From: SG8-30 sp963710135
GTDB lineage: Bacteria > Pseudomonadota > Gammaproteobacteria > Steroidobacterales > Steroidobacteraceae
DNA length: 64,000 nucleotides
Direction: 5' to 3'
Assembly: GCA_963710135.1 (NCBI GenBank)
Contig: CAVPYY010000002.1
Span: forward strand, 310,001-374,000
Shown here: positions 46,316 through 54,884 of the stretch, in pieces
How the letters are laid out: each line of letters begins with the position of its first letter
Numbering within the stretch: the first letter of the stretch is position 1
Position numbers and translations under genes: made by a program
The notes under the pieces: generated by a model
Databases searched by the model: none
The model's input: the letters and a program-made list of their open reading frames with translations, nothing else
Told to the model about the DNA's origin: nothing

Positions 46316-48196
46316 TTGTCGCATACCCCCACGGCCACCACGCCCGGCGCGATCCGCAAGCTCGCGATCGCGGCGCTCGGCGTGGTGTTCGGCGACATCG
46401 GCACCAGCCCGCTGTACGCGTTCCGGACCTGCTTCGACGACGTGCACGGAGTGGTCCCGACGCCCGAGAACGTCCTCGGCCTGCTGTCGCTGATCTTCTG
46501 GTCGCTGACGGCGGTGATCTCGGTAAAGTACGTCGGCATCATGCTGCGGGCCGACAACCGCGGCGAGGGCGGCGTGCTCGCCCTGATGGCGCTGGTGCTC
46601 GGCGGTCGCTCGCCGCTGCCGCGCAGCGTGGTCGTGGCGCTTGGGGTCCTCGGCGCCGCGCTGTTCTTCAGCGATGGAGCCATTACGCCGGCCATCTCGG
46701 TGCTGTCCGCGGTGGAAGGCATCGCCGTGGCCAACGACGAACTGGGCACGCTCGTGGTGCCGATCGTCGTGCTGATCCTGCTTGGCCTGTTCGCGATGCA
46801 GAAGCGCGGCACCGGCACCGTCGGGCGGCTGTTCGGGCCGGTCATGGTGCTGTGGTTCTCGGTGCTGGCGCTGCTGGGTGTCTTGTGGATCGTCCGCGAA
46901 CCCGTGGTGCTGCTGGCGCTCGACCCGCGCTATGCCCTGGAGTTCATGTGGGTGCATCGTGGCGAGGCGCTGATCGTGCTGGCTGCGGTGTTTCTGGCGG
47001 TCACCGGCGGCGAGGCCCTGTACGCCGACATGGGCCATTTCGGCGCGCGCCCGATCCGCCTGGCCTGGTACTTCTTCGTACTGCCTGCGCTGACGCTCAA
47101 CTATTTCGGTCAGGGCGCGCTGGCGCTGTCCGACCCGGATGCCGTCTCCAGCCCCTTCTACCTGCTCGCGCCGGAGTGGGCGCTGGCGCCGCTGGTATTG
47201 CTGGCGACGGCCGCGACGGTGATCGCTTCGCAGGCGGTGATCACCGGGGTGTTCTCACTCGCGCACCAGGCACTGCAGCTCGGCCTGCTGCCGCGCTTCA
47301 CCATCGTGCATTCCTCGGCCGAATCGGTGGGGCAGGTCTACGTGCCGGCTGCCAACCGCATCCTGCTGGTGGCGACGCTCGGCCTGGTGCTGTCGTTCGG
47401 CTCGTCCGATGCCCTGGCTGCCGCCTATGGGGTGGCGATCGCCTCGGCGATGCTGATCGACAGCGTGCTGGTGTCGATCCTGCTGTGGCGCGGTGAGCGC
47501 CGGCGGGAGCGGCTGATGCTGGTGGCCATCCTGCTGGCGGTCATCCTGGATCTCGGCTTTCTCATGGCCAACAGCCTCAAGATCCCGCACGGTGGCTGGT
47601 TGCCGCTGGTGGCCTCGGCCAGCCTCATGCTGCTCATGTGGACCTGGTACCAGGGCAGCGCGCTGCGCCTGAACCTGACCTCGCGCCGCCAGATGCCGCT
47701 GCGGTCGCTGCTGGCCGCCGTGGCCCAGCCGGGACTGCATCGGGTGCCCGGCACTGCCGTCTACCTCGAGCAGGACCTGGGCGCGGTGCCGCGCGCCTTG
47801 CAGCGGGTCATCGAGACCCACCGGGCGCTGCGCGAGCGCATCGTGCTGCTGACGGTGGAGACGGCCGACGAGCCCCGGCTCAAGAAGGGCAGCCGTGTGG
47901 AGGTCAAGGAGCTGGGCAGCGGCATCTACCGCATGGTGGCCCGTTGCGGCTTCATGGAGACGCCATTCGTGCCGGGGCTGCTCAGGGAGGCCGAGTCCTC
48001 CGGCCTGACCTTCGAACCGGCCGAGACGATCTACGTCCTGAGCACCCAGCATCTGCTGGTGGAACGGCGCAGCGCCATGGCGCGCTGGCGCAAGCGGCTG
48101 TACGCCGCGATGATGCGCAACGAGCAGCCCGCCGCGCGTCACTTCGGTCTGCCGCCGCAGCGGGTCATCGAGTTCGGCGAGCAACTCGAGATCTGA
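46316..48196 (+). CDS. kup: Kup-type potassium uptake protein
   Basis: 626-residue K+/H+ symporter of the KUP/HAK/KT family with about twelve helices (residues 15-440) and a cytoplasmic C-terminal domain. The family signature GVVFGDIGTSPLYAF opens the protein, followed by RADNRGEGGVLALMAL, TGGEALYADMGHFG and ALTLNYFGQGAL. Translation appears to start at TTG 46316; no in-frame ATG lies close by that keeps the first conserved helix. Independent of the neighbouring catabolic genes. Confidence 0.95.
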   Translation: MSHTPTATTPGAIRKLAIAALGVVFGDIGTSPLYAFRTCFDDVHGVVPTPENVLGLLSLIFWSLTAVISVKYVGIMLRADNRGEGGVLALMALVLGGRSPLPRSVVVALGVLGAALFFSDGAITPAISVLSAVEGIAVANDELGTLVVPIVVLILLGLFAMQKRGTGTVGRLFGPVMVLWFSVLALLGVLWIVREPVVLLALDPRYALEFMWVHRGEALIVLAAVFLAVTGGEALYADMGHFGARPIRLAWYFFVLPALTLNYFGQGALALSDPDAVSSPFYLLAPEWALAPLVLLATAATVIASQAVITGVFSLAHQALQLGLLPRFTIVHSSAESVGQVYVPAANRILLVATLGLVLSFGSSDALAAAYGVAIASAMLIDSVLVSILLWRGERRRERLMLVAILLAVILDLGFLMANSLKIPHGGWLPLVASASLMLLMWTWYQGSALRLNLTSRRQMPLRSLLAAVAQPGLHRVPGTAVYLEQDLGAVPRALQRVIETHRALRERIVLLTVETADEPRLKKGSRVEVKELGSGIYRMVARCGFMETPFVPGLLREAESSGLTFEPAETIYVLSTQHLLVERRSAMARWRKRLYAAMMRNEQPAARHFGLPPQRVIEFGEQLEI

Positions 48197-48269
48197 ATCC
48201 CGCGTGCCGGTCGCGGCGAGCCGCCGCGAGGCGGATAATGCCGGTCACTGAATTGCTGGAGCGGCCGCC

Positions 48270-49553
48270 ATGACCTGGATCAACAGCGACATTACGGAGA
48301 TCGGCGGGCAGCGCCTGCATCCCGAGACGCTCATGATGGGCTTCGGGTACTTTCCCGGTCTCTCCGAGGGCGCCGTCAAGTGCCCGATCTTCCAGACCTC
48401 GACTTTCGTATTCCGCTCGGCGGCGGAAGGCAAGCGGTTCTTCGAGCTGGCCTACGGACTGCGCGAGCCCGCGCCGCAGGAATCGATCGGACTGATCTAC
48501 TCGCGGCTCAATAATCCCAATCTCGAGATACTCGAGGGGCGCCTGGCCATCTGGGAAGGTGCCGAGCGAGCGCTCGCGTTCTCCAGCGGCATGGCCGCCA
48601 TTTCGACCTGCCTGTTCGCCTGCTGCCGGCCGGGAGACGTGGTGGTGCACAGCGGGCCGGTCTATGGGGGCAGCGATTACCTGCTGGAGAAGGTGCTGCC
48701 GCAGTTCGGCATCCGCACTTTCGGTTTCCAATCGGGCTCCGGCCCCGAGACGAGGCGCGAAGCGGTGGCGGCGGCGCGGGCGGCAGGCCGTGTCGCGGCG
48801 ATCTACGTCGAGACGCCGGCCAATCCGACCAATGGCCTGGTGGACCTCGCCGACTGCGCGCTGCTCGCCGACCAGATCGGCCGGTCGCAAGGATCGCGGC
48901 CGTTGGTCATCGTCGACAACACCTATCTGGGTCCGCTGTGGCAGAAGCCGCTCGAGCACGGCTGCGACATCGTGGTCTATTCGCTGACCAAGTACGTTGG
49001 TGGGCACAGTGACGTGGTCGCCGGGGCCTGTGTCGGCTCGGCGGCGGCGCTCGAGCCCGTTCATCTGATGCGCACCATCTTCGGCACCATGACCGACCCG
49101 CACACCGCGTGGTTGCTGATGCGCAGCCTCGAGACGCTGGAGTTGCGCTTCACCCGCTCCGTGGAGAACGCGCGACGGGTCGCGGAGTTCCTGCGCGGCC
49201 ACGACAAGGTGGAAAGCGTTTCCTATCTGGGTTTTCTGGAGCCCGACAGCGCCGACGGCCGCCTGTACGCGCGCCAGTGCCTCGCGCCTGGTGCGACGTT
49301 CTCGTTCTGCGTGAAGGGCGGTGAGCCCGAGGCCTTCAGGGTACTGGATGCGCTCCGGCTGGTGAAGCTCGCCGTCAGTCTTGGCGGTACCGAGAGTCTG
49401 GCCTCGCATCCTGCGGCGATGACCCACTCCGACATCGAACCCGAGCGCCGTGCGGAACTGGGCATCACCGACAACATGATCCGGGTATCGATCGGCATCG
49501 AGCATCCGGACGACCTGGTCGCGGACTTCAACCAGGCGCTGCGGGCCATTTGA
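48270..49553 (+). CDS. Cys/Met-metabolism PLP enzyme (methionine gamma-lyase/cystathionine gamma-synthase-like)
   Basis: 427-residue fold-type-I PLP enzyme. The cofactor Lys is in YSLTKYVGGHSDVV, with LNNPNLEILEGRLAIWEG (phosphate-binding YSRLNNP), FSSGMAAIST and VETPANPTNGLVDL also conserved. A C-terminal VSLGGTESLASHPAAMTH binds the substrate carboxylate. The YGREEP-type loop is shortened. It acts on methionine, homocysteine or cystathionine; lyase versus synthase cannot be decided by eye. Slightly longer at the N-terminus than Escherichia MetB. Monocistronic. Confidence 0.9.
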   Translation: MTWINSDITEIGGQRLHPETLMMGFGYFPGLSEGAVKCPIFQTSTFVFRSAAEGKRFFELAYGLREPAPQESIGLIYSRLNNPNLEILEGRLAIWEGAERALAFSSGMAAISTCLFACCRPGDVVVHSGPVYGGSDYLLEKVLPQFGIRTFGFQSGSGPETRREAVAAARAAGRVAAIYVETPANPTNGLVDLADCALLADQIGRSQGSRPLVIVDNTYLGPLWQKPLEHGCDIVVYSLTKYVGGHSDVVAGACVGSAAALEPVHLMRTIFGTMTDPHTAWLLMRSLETLELRFTRSVENARRVAEFLRGHDKVESVSYLGFLEPDSADGRLYARQCLAPGATFSFCVKGGEPEAFRVLDALRLVKLAVSLGGTESLASHPAAMTHSDIEPERRAELGITDNMIRVSIGIEHPDDLVADFNQALRAI

Positions 49554-49574
49554 ACGACACGGGCCGGACCCGGC

Positions 49575-50240
49575 TCAGGCCGCGGGTGCGGTGCTCTTCG
49601 CGATCTCGACGACGCCATTGATGACGAACTGAATGCCGATGCAGATGAGCAGGAAGCCCATCACGCGCGCGAAAGCGGCAATGCCGTTGGCGCCGAGCAG
49701 GCGGTTGAGGCGTCCGGTCGCGCGCAGCACCAGCCAGGAGACCAGCGCGGTCAGCCCGATGCCGACCAGCACGGCGGCATAGTCGAGCAGCAACTGGAAG
49801 CCCCGGTCGTGGTGCATGGTCGAGGACATGCCGATCACCACCGCGATCGACCCGGGGCCGCTCAGGCTGGGCATGGCCAGCGGCGTGAACGAAATGTCCT
49901 GCTTGGACATCGCTTCGGCGCGGGCGTCGGCGGACAGCGTCTCGCGCTCCGGAAACAGCATGCGGAACCCCAGGAAGCTGATCACCAGCCCGCCAGCGAT
50001 TCTCAGTCCGGGAATCGAAATCCCGAAGAAGTTCATGATCAGGCCACCCGCCACCAGGAACACGGCGAGGATGGCGAACATGTAGACGCAGGCCCTGCGG
50101 ATCTGATCGCTCCGCTCTTCTTCGCTGAGATGCGCAGTGATGCCGGCCACCAGGCCCACCGCCGAGAACGGATTGACGATCGGCAGCAGCGCACCGACGG
50201 TCGCCGCGACATAGGTGAGGAAGTCGATGGCAAACTGCAT
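49575..50240 (-). CDS. MarC-family integral membrane protein
   Basis: 221-residue six-helix membrane protein of the MarC/UPF0056 family. Conserved segments are LLPIVNPFSAVGLVAG at the N-terminus and FTPLAMPSLSGPGSIAVVIG in the middle, the family's two repeated NP/GPG loops, and a C-terminal LLICIGIQFVINGV. Function is unknown in general despite the name; it is not linked to antibiotic resistance. Start ATG 50240 gives the standard N-terminus. Convergent with the PLP enzyme gene. Confidence 0.9.
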   Translation of the reverse strand: MQFAIDFLTYVAATVGALLPIVNPFSAVGLVAGITAHLSEEERSDQIRRACVYMFAILAVFLVAGGLIMNFFGISIPGLRIAGGLVISFLGFRMLFPERETLSADARAEAMSKQDISFTPLAMPSLSGPGSIAVVIGMSSTMHHDRGFQLLLDYAAVLVGIGLTALVSWLVLRATGRLNRLLGANGIAAFARVMGFLLICIGIQFVINGVVEIAKSTAPAA

Positions 50241-50340
50241 GGGCGGCAAGGATAGCCGATGCGCATGCTGCCCAGGCGGCTGTCGCCAGACGGCGACGCG
50301 GGCGGCGCGACCGGCACTGCGGCGATGCCTATTCTCTAAG

Positions 50341-50426
50341 GGTTGTCGGCCTTGTGCCCCTGGCATTGCCGGTGCAACCCCTCGCGCCACCACCCCTCTA
50401 TCCCCTCGGTTGGCGCGGGGGTTTTT
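50341..50426 (+). ncRNA. Possible small RNA or leader with intrinsic terminator upstream of the SMR gene
   Basis: Two hairpins can be drawn. The first has GTTG-CGGC (from 50343) facing GCCG-GCAAC (to 50378). The second, 50376-50426, pairs AACCCC-CGCGCCA with TGGCGCG-GGGGTT and runs into TTTTT, a textbook intrinsic terminator. A TATAGT -10 element (50450-50455) lies after it, so the SMR gene may have its own promoter and this terminator would end a separate short transcript. It does not match guanidine riboswitch classes by eye. Unproven. Confidence 0.35.
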
Positions 50427-50485
50427 CTTCCGGAATTGCGGTCTCGGCGTATAGTCTGCTCAATCGTGAGTGCGGGGGGGCTGCC

Positions 50486-50818
50486 GTGAACTCGTGGATA
50501 CTGCTGGGGATCGCCATCATTGCCGAAGTGATCGCCACGGCGGCACTCAAGTCGGCCGAGGGCTTCACGCGCCTGGGTCCCTCGGCACTGGTCGTTTCCG
50601 GCTACACGCTGGCCTTCTACTGCCTGTCACTCGCGCTCAGGACGATACCCGTCGGAGTCGCTTACGCGATCTGGGCAGGTGTGGGCACCGCGTTGATCGT
50701 GTTGATCGCATGGTGGTTGCTGGATCAGCGTCTCGATGCGCCTGCGCTGATCGGGATCGGCTTGATCGTCGCCGGCGTCGTCGTCATCAACACCGGTTCC
50801 CGCGCCTCGGTCGACTAG
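50486..50818 (+). CDS. Small multidrug resistance (SMR/EmrE-type) transporter
   Basis: 110-residue four-helix transporter. The essential membrane Glu is in ILLGIAIIAEVIATAALKSAEGF, and SLALRTIPVGVAYAIWAGVGTALI and LIGIGLIVAGVVVINT complete the SMR pattern. These proteins exchange protons for cationic drugs or guanidinium. Start is GTG 50486 with GGGGGGG 5 nt upstream. Single gene with a -10-like TATAGT about 31 nt before the start. Drug-type (EmrE) is favoured over Gdx by the VAYAIWAG segment, tentatively. Confidence 0.9.
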   Translation: MNSWILLGIAIIAEVIATAALKSAEGFTRLGPSALVVSGYTLAFYCLSLALRTIPVGVAYAIWAGVGTALIVLIAWWLLDQRLDAPALIGIGLIVAGVVVINTGSRASVD

Positions 50819-50880
50819 CGTCCGCCGCACCGTACCGCACCGGCCGCCTTGCGGCATGGCGTGGGTACCGCTAGCATCGG

Positions 50881-50988
50881 TCCCGCCTTGGGGTGGTCTG
50901 ACTGGACCTGAGACACCGGCCGCTCGTATCGAGCTCACCGGTGAACCCGTTGAACCTGATCCGGTTAGTACCGGCGGAGGGAGCGGGC
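50881..50988 (+). promoter_or_regulatory. TPP riboswitch (THI element)
   Basis: The thi-box is clear: GGGGTGG, then CTGAGA (50908-50913, pyrimidine-sensing J3-2 bulge), and ACCCGTTGAACCTGAT then CCGGTTAGTACCGGCGGAGGGA (pyrophosphate-sensing arm). CCCGC at 50882-50886 pairs with GCGGG at 50983-50987 to close P1. It precedes a TonB receptor, thiamine-binding, PnuC-like and kinase genes, so thiamine pyrophosphate should repress their expression. The GGAGG within its 3' part is also the best ribosome site for the GTG at 50989, suggesting translational control. Confidence 0.95.
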
Positions 50989-53123
50989 GTGATCGGAATC
51001 TCCCAGCCTGTCTTGCCACCCGGCCCCTGCGGCGCCACAGCATTGCTGCGCGCGTCGGTCGTGATCTTGACTCTTGGGCTCGGGCTGTCGGCGCCCGCGG
51101 CATTCGCTTCCTCCAGCGTGACGCTCGAGGAAGTGGTGGTCACCGCGAGCCTGCGCGACACGGCGGCGATCGATCTGCCGGTGAGCGTCTCGGTGCTCGA
51201 CACGCGCACCGTCGAGGACTCCGCGGTGCAGCATCTCGAGGAGCTGCTCACGCAGATCCCGTCATTGTCCTGGGCGGGAGCCAGTTCCCGGCCGCGCTAC
51301 TTCCAGTTGCGTGGTATCGGTGAACTCGAGCAGTACCAGGGCGCGCCGAATCCCTCTGTCGGGTTTCTGGTCGACGAGATCGACTTCAGCGGCATCGGCA
51401 TGGTCGCCACGTTGTTCGACGTCGAGCAAGTCGAGGTACTGCGGGGCCCGCAGGGCACGCGTTTCGGGGCGAATGCCCTCGCGGGGCTAATCAAGGTCAA
51501 GACCCGCGAGCCTCGCCCGGTCCGTGAACTGGGTCTCGAGGCGTCCGCCGGCGGCGACGGATTGGCCAGCCTCGGCATCGTGGCGGGCGATGCGTTGCCC
51601 GCCGGCGCCGGCGAGGACGCCGCCTGGCGACTGGTGGCGCAGCGCACGCGGAGCGATGGCTTCCGCCAGAACCGGTTTCTGGGTCGTGACGACACCAATC
51701 GGCGGGACGAGTTGACGCTGCGTGCGCGCGCGCGACTCGAGCCGACGGCGGGGTTGAGCGTCGATCTCAACCTGATGCATGTCGACCTCGACAATGGCTA
51801 TGACGCGTTCGCGATCGACAACTCGTACGGACACTGTCCGATCGTCCCGGTAGGGATGCGCAGCGTTCGACCGGCATGGCACTGGCGGTCGAGTACGAGC
51901 TGCCGGCTGCGATCACGCTGCAGAGCATCAGCACCTGGGCTGATTCGGCCATCGAGGCGAGCTTCGACGGTGACTGGGGCAATGACCGGGACTGGGGCGC
52001 CGCCGGGCCTTACGATTTCTACTCCAGCACGCTGCGCGACCGCAGCTCGCTGAGCCAGGATCTGCGCTTGCAGAGCGAGGACAGCGGGCCGTGGGGCTGG
52101 ATCGGCGGCCTGTACGGGTTACGCCTGGAGGAGGGCAATCGTCAGCTCGATGACGGCCTGTACCTGACCGACAGGTTCGATCGCTCCCTGACGAGCGAGT
52201 ACCGGGCCACGACGCTTGCCGCCTACGGCGAGGCCTCGCGCCGGCTGGCCGCGGGGACGACTCTGAGCGCCGGCCTGCGACTCGAGCAGCGCTCGGCCGA
52301 GTACCGCGACAGCGATGGCGCCGACTACGCGCCCCGGGACCGGATGTGGGGCGGACAGATCTCCCTGGTTCACGAATTGACCAACTCGACCAACGCCTGG
52401 GCTTCGCTGTCCCGGGGCTTCAAGGCGGGCGGCTTCAACATTGGTGCCGCCGTTCCCGCCGAGCGCCTGCAGTTCGACCCGGAGTTCGCCTGGAGCGCCG
52501 AGGCGGGCATCAAGGCGATCGATACCGCCCGCGGACTGTCCGGAGACGTCAGTCTCTTCTATCTGCGCCGGCAGGCGCAGCAGGTGGCGACCTCGGTGCA
52601 GCTCGATCCCCAGGATCCGCTCACCTTCGTCTTCTTCACCGACAACGCCGCGCGCGGCCGCGCCTATGGACTGGAGGGGTCGCTGCGCTGGCAGGTCGGC
52701 GAGCGCTGGCAGCTGTCCTCCACGCTGTCGCTCCTTGACACCGCATACCTGGGCTACTCGGATGGCACGCGCGAGCTGGACGGCCGCGAGTGGGCGCACG
52801 CGCCGCGCTGGAAGTACTCGCTGGCGGCGGACTGGCGACATCCGGCCGGCTGGATGCTGCGCGTGGATGCCGGCGGCAGCGCGGCCTTCTATTTTGACGT
52901 GGGTCATGACCAGCGGTCGGACGCTTATACGCTGATCAATCTGCGCGGTGGATACGAGCGCGCGCGCTGGTCAGCGCACGTCTGGCTGCGCAATGCCCTG
53001 GACGAGCGCTACGCGGTCCGAGGGTTCTTCTTCGGTAACGAGCCGCCGATCTTCCCCGCGAAGCTCTATCTGCGACTCGGAGATCCGCGCCAGCTGGGCG
53101 TGACGGTGAACTGGAAACTGTAG
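50989..53123 (+). CDS. TonB-dependent receptor for thiamine, one frame break
   Basis: Outer-membrane receptor directly under the TPP riboswitch, hence a thiamine (or TPP/precursor) importer. From GTG 50989 a signal peptide runs to about residue 40, then TonB box LEEVVVTASLRD and plug with EVLRGPQGTRFGANALAGLIKV. The frame changes near 51827-51829 (after AIDNSY) and resumes TLSDRPGRDAQRSTG, then barrel strands to the C-terminal Leu (GVTVNWKL). The change is -1 or +2; two extra G would fit. Corrected length is about 710 residues. Ribosome binding overlaps the riboswitch. Confidence 0.88.
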
Positions 53124-53134
53124 GAGGCACGGGC

Positions 53135-53377
53135 ATGCATGTTGCGGTCGAGCTCAGTCTGTATCCGCTGACTGAGGATTTCATTCCGCCCATCCACGGC
53201 TTCATCGAGCGGCTGGGTAAGCACGACGCCCTGCGCGTGGTGACCAACTCGATGAGCACCCAAGTCAGCGGCGACTACGATTTGGTGATGCAAGCACTGC
53301 AGCAGGAAATGGCGGTGACATTGCAGGGCAAGCCCCGCGCGGTGTTCGTGATGAAGGTGCTGGGCGGCGGTGGCTGA
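53135..53377 (+). CDS. Thiamine-binding protein, YkoF/MTH1187-like
   Basis: 80-residue ferredoxin-like-fold protein: VAVELSLYPLTEDFIPPIHGFIERLG, then VSGDYDLVMQALQQEM and VFVMKVLGG. This is the YkoF/thiamine-binding domain that binds hydroxymethylpyrimidine or thiamine. In a riboswitch operon with a PnuC-type permease and kinase its role in thiamine salvage is nearly certain, though the exact ligand is not. The ATG has AGGAGG upstream; the next gene starts 8 nt before its stop. Confidence 0.88.
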   Translation: MHVAVELSLYPLTEDFIPPIHGFIERLGKHDALRVVTNSMSTQVSGDYDLVMQALQQEMAVTLQGKPRAVFVMKVLGGGG

Positions 53378-53996
53378 GACGATTACCGAAATTCTGGCAG
53401 CGGTCCCCGGCCAGCTGGCGTCGACCGGCTGGGTGGAACTGGCCGCGGTCGGCATCGGCCTCGTGTACGTGGTGCTGGCCATCCGCCAGATTCGCGCCTG
53501 CTGGCTGGCGGGCGGACTGAGTGCCGCGCTGTACCTGCTGGTGTTCCTGGACGCACGGCTCTACCTGCAGGCAGGCCTGCAGTGCCTGTATGTCGGGCTC
53601 GCGGTCAGCGGCTGGGTCAGCTGGGGCAGGGAGCCGGTTCCGGCCGGCCAGCTGGGCTCGCGCGTCTGGCGGCTCCGCAGGCATGGTTGGGCACTGCTGT
53701 TGTGCGCCATTGCAACGGTCATCACTGCGCCGCTGCTGGCGGCACACACGGACTCCGCTGCTCCCTGGGCCGATGCGCTCGGCACCTGGGCCAGCATCGC
53801 CGCGACCTGGATGATGATCCGGCGCGTGGCGGCGGCCTGGCTCTGGTGGATAGTCATCGACTGCGGTCTGGCCGGGTTATTCCTCGCGCAGGGTCTGGCC
53901 TTCACGGCATTGCTCTACCTGACCTTCGCCGCCATGGCGGTTGCCGGCTGGTGGCAGTGGCATCGTGCTCCTTCACTTGCAGCACAGCATGGCTGA
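53370..53996 (+). CDS. pnuT: PnuC-family thiamine transporter (PnuT)
   Basis: 208-residue membrane protein with about seven helices. The PnuC-family motif region is visible: ELAAVGIGLVYVVLAIRQIRACWLAGGLSAALY, LQCLYVGLAVSGWVSWGR (the GW-x-W-G segment lining the substrate site) and WIVIDCGLAGLFLAQGLAFTALLYL. PnuC carries nicotinamide riboside; members under TPP riboswitches (PnuT) carry thiamine by facilitated diffusion with trapping by a kinase, which here is the next gene. GTG start overlapping the upstream gene. Confidence 0.9.
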   Translation: MAETITEILAAVPGQLASTGWVELAAVGIGLVYVVLAIRQIRACWLAGGLSAALYLLVFLDARLYLQAGLQCLYVGLAVSGWVSWGREPVPAGQLGSRVWRLRRHGWALLLCAIATVITAPLLAAHTDSAAPWADALGTWASIAATWMMIRRVAAAWLWWIVIDCGLAGLFLAQGLAFTALLYLTFAAMAVAGWWQWHRAPSLAAQHG

Positions 53997-54868
53997 CGAG
54001 GCGCGGCTGCAGGAGCAGGTCCGCGAGGCGGCGCGTCGTGTCGGCATGACCCGCCCGGCCGTGCAGCGGTTGGCTGGCGGCTCGCGCAACCACGTCTATC
54101 GGGCGCAGGCCGCCGGGGCGAGTGTGATCGTGAGACTCGCGGGTCAGTACGACGCCGAGTACCTGGTGGCGCGTCAGAGCGAGTGCGAGATCCAGCGGCT
54201 GGCCGCGCAAGCCGGGCTCGCGCCCGCGATCCTCCTCGAGGACCATGAGGGCGGACTGCTGGTTACGCAGGATGCGGGGCCGACGGCCTGGACCGCCGGG
54301 TACGCCAGGTCCGGCGAGGCGATCCGCCGGGTCGCCGCATGGATGGCACTGCCTGCACGGCCTGACCCTGCCGTCCGGCCTCAGGCAGGTGGACTTCACC
54401 AAGAGCCTGCGCAGCTACCGTGGCAGCCTGCGCGGCATCGTGTCCGAGCGCACCGCCCGCAACGCCGCCGTCATTCGTGACGAGCTGCGCTCGATGGGCC
54501 CGGCGGTCCTGTGTCACAACGATCTGCACCACAGCAATCTGCTGGAGTCAGCGGGCCGTCTGCTGGCCATTGACTGGGAGTACGCCGGAGTGGGCCATCG
54601 CGTCATGGACCTGGCCGGCTATGCCGCGTACCACGACCTGGATGCCGCAAGCTCGGCGTTGTTGCTCGATGCCTACGCCGCTGGCGGCGCGGCGATCGCG
54701 CCCGGCGTACTCGACCGCGGGCGCTGGCTGTTCGAGGCAGTCTGGCTCGCCTGGCTGGAGCTTCGCCGCAGGCTCGAGGCGGGCGAGAGCGACGAGCTGG
54801 CGGCGACCCGCCGGCGTTTGATGGCCCGTGTCCGGCGGCACGCATCGGAGGCGTCGCTGCCGCACTGA
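53989..54868 (+). CDS. Thiamine kinase-like phosphotransferase, one frame break
   Basis: APH/choline-kinase-fold kinase. N-lobe: RLAGGSRNHVYRAQAAGASVIVRLAG (Ser/Arg loop) and LLVTQDAG. A +1 frame shift at about 54345-54352 follows RRVAAWMA. Reading resumes LHGLTLPSGLRQVDFT, with catalytic loop LCHNDLHHSNLL and metal-binding Asp in LLAIDWEYAG. Corrected size is about 290 residues. As the last gene of the TPP-riboswitch operon it probably phosphorylates thiamine taken up by the PnuC-like permease, as ThiK does. The start overlaps the transporter gene by 8 nt. Confidence 0.85.
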
Positions 54869-54884
54869 CCGACCGTCCGGCCCG

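Noticed and set aside
50241..50485. Guanidine riboswitch upstream of the SMR gene
   Set aside because: No paired ACGR loops (class II) and no ykkC-like core; the one small hairpin has an AGAC loop.
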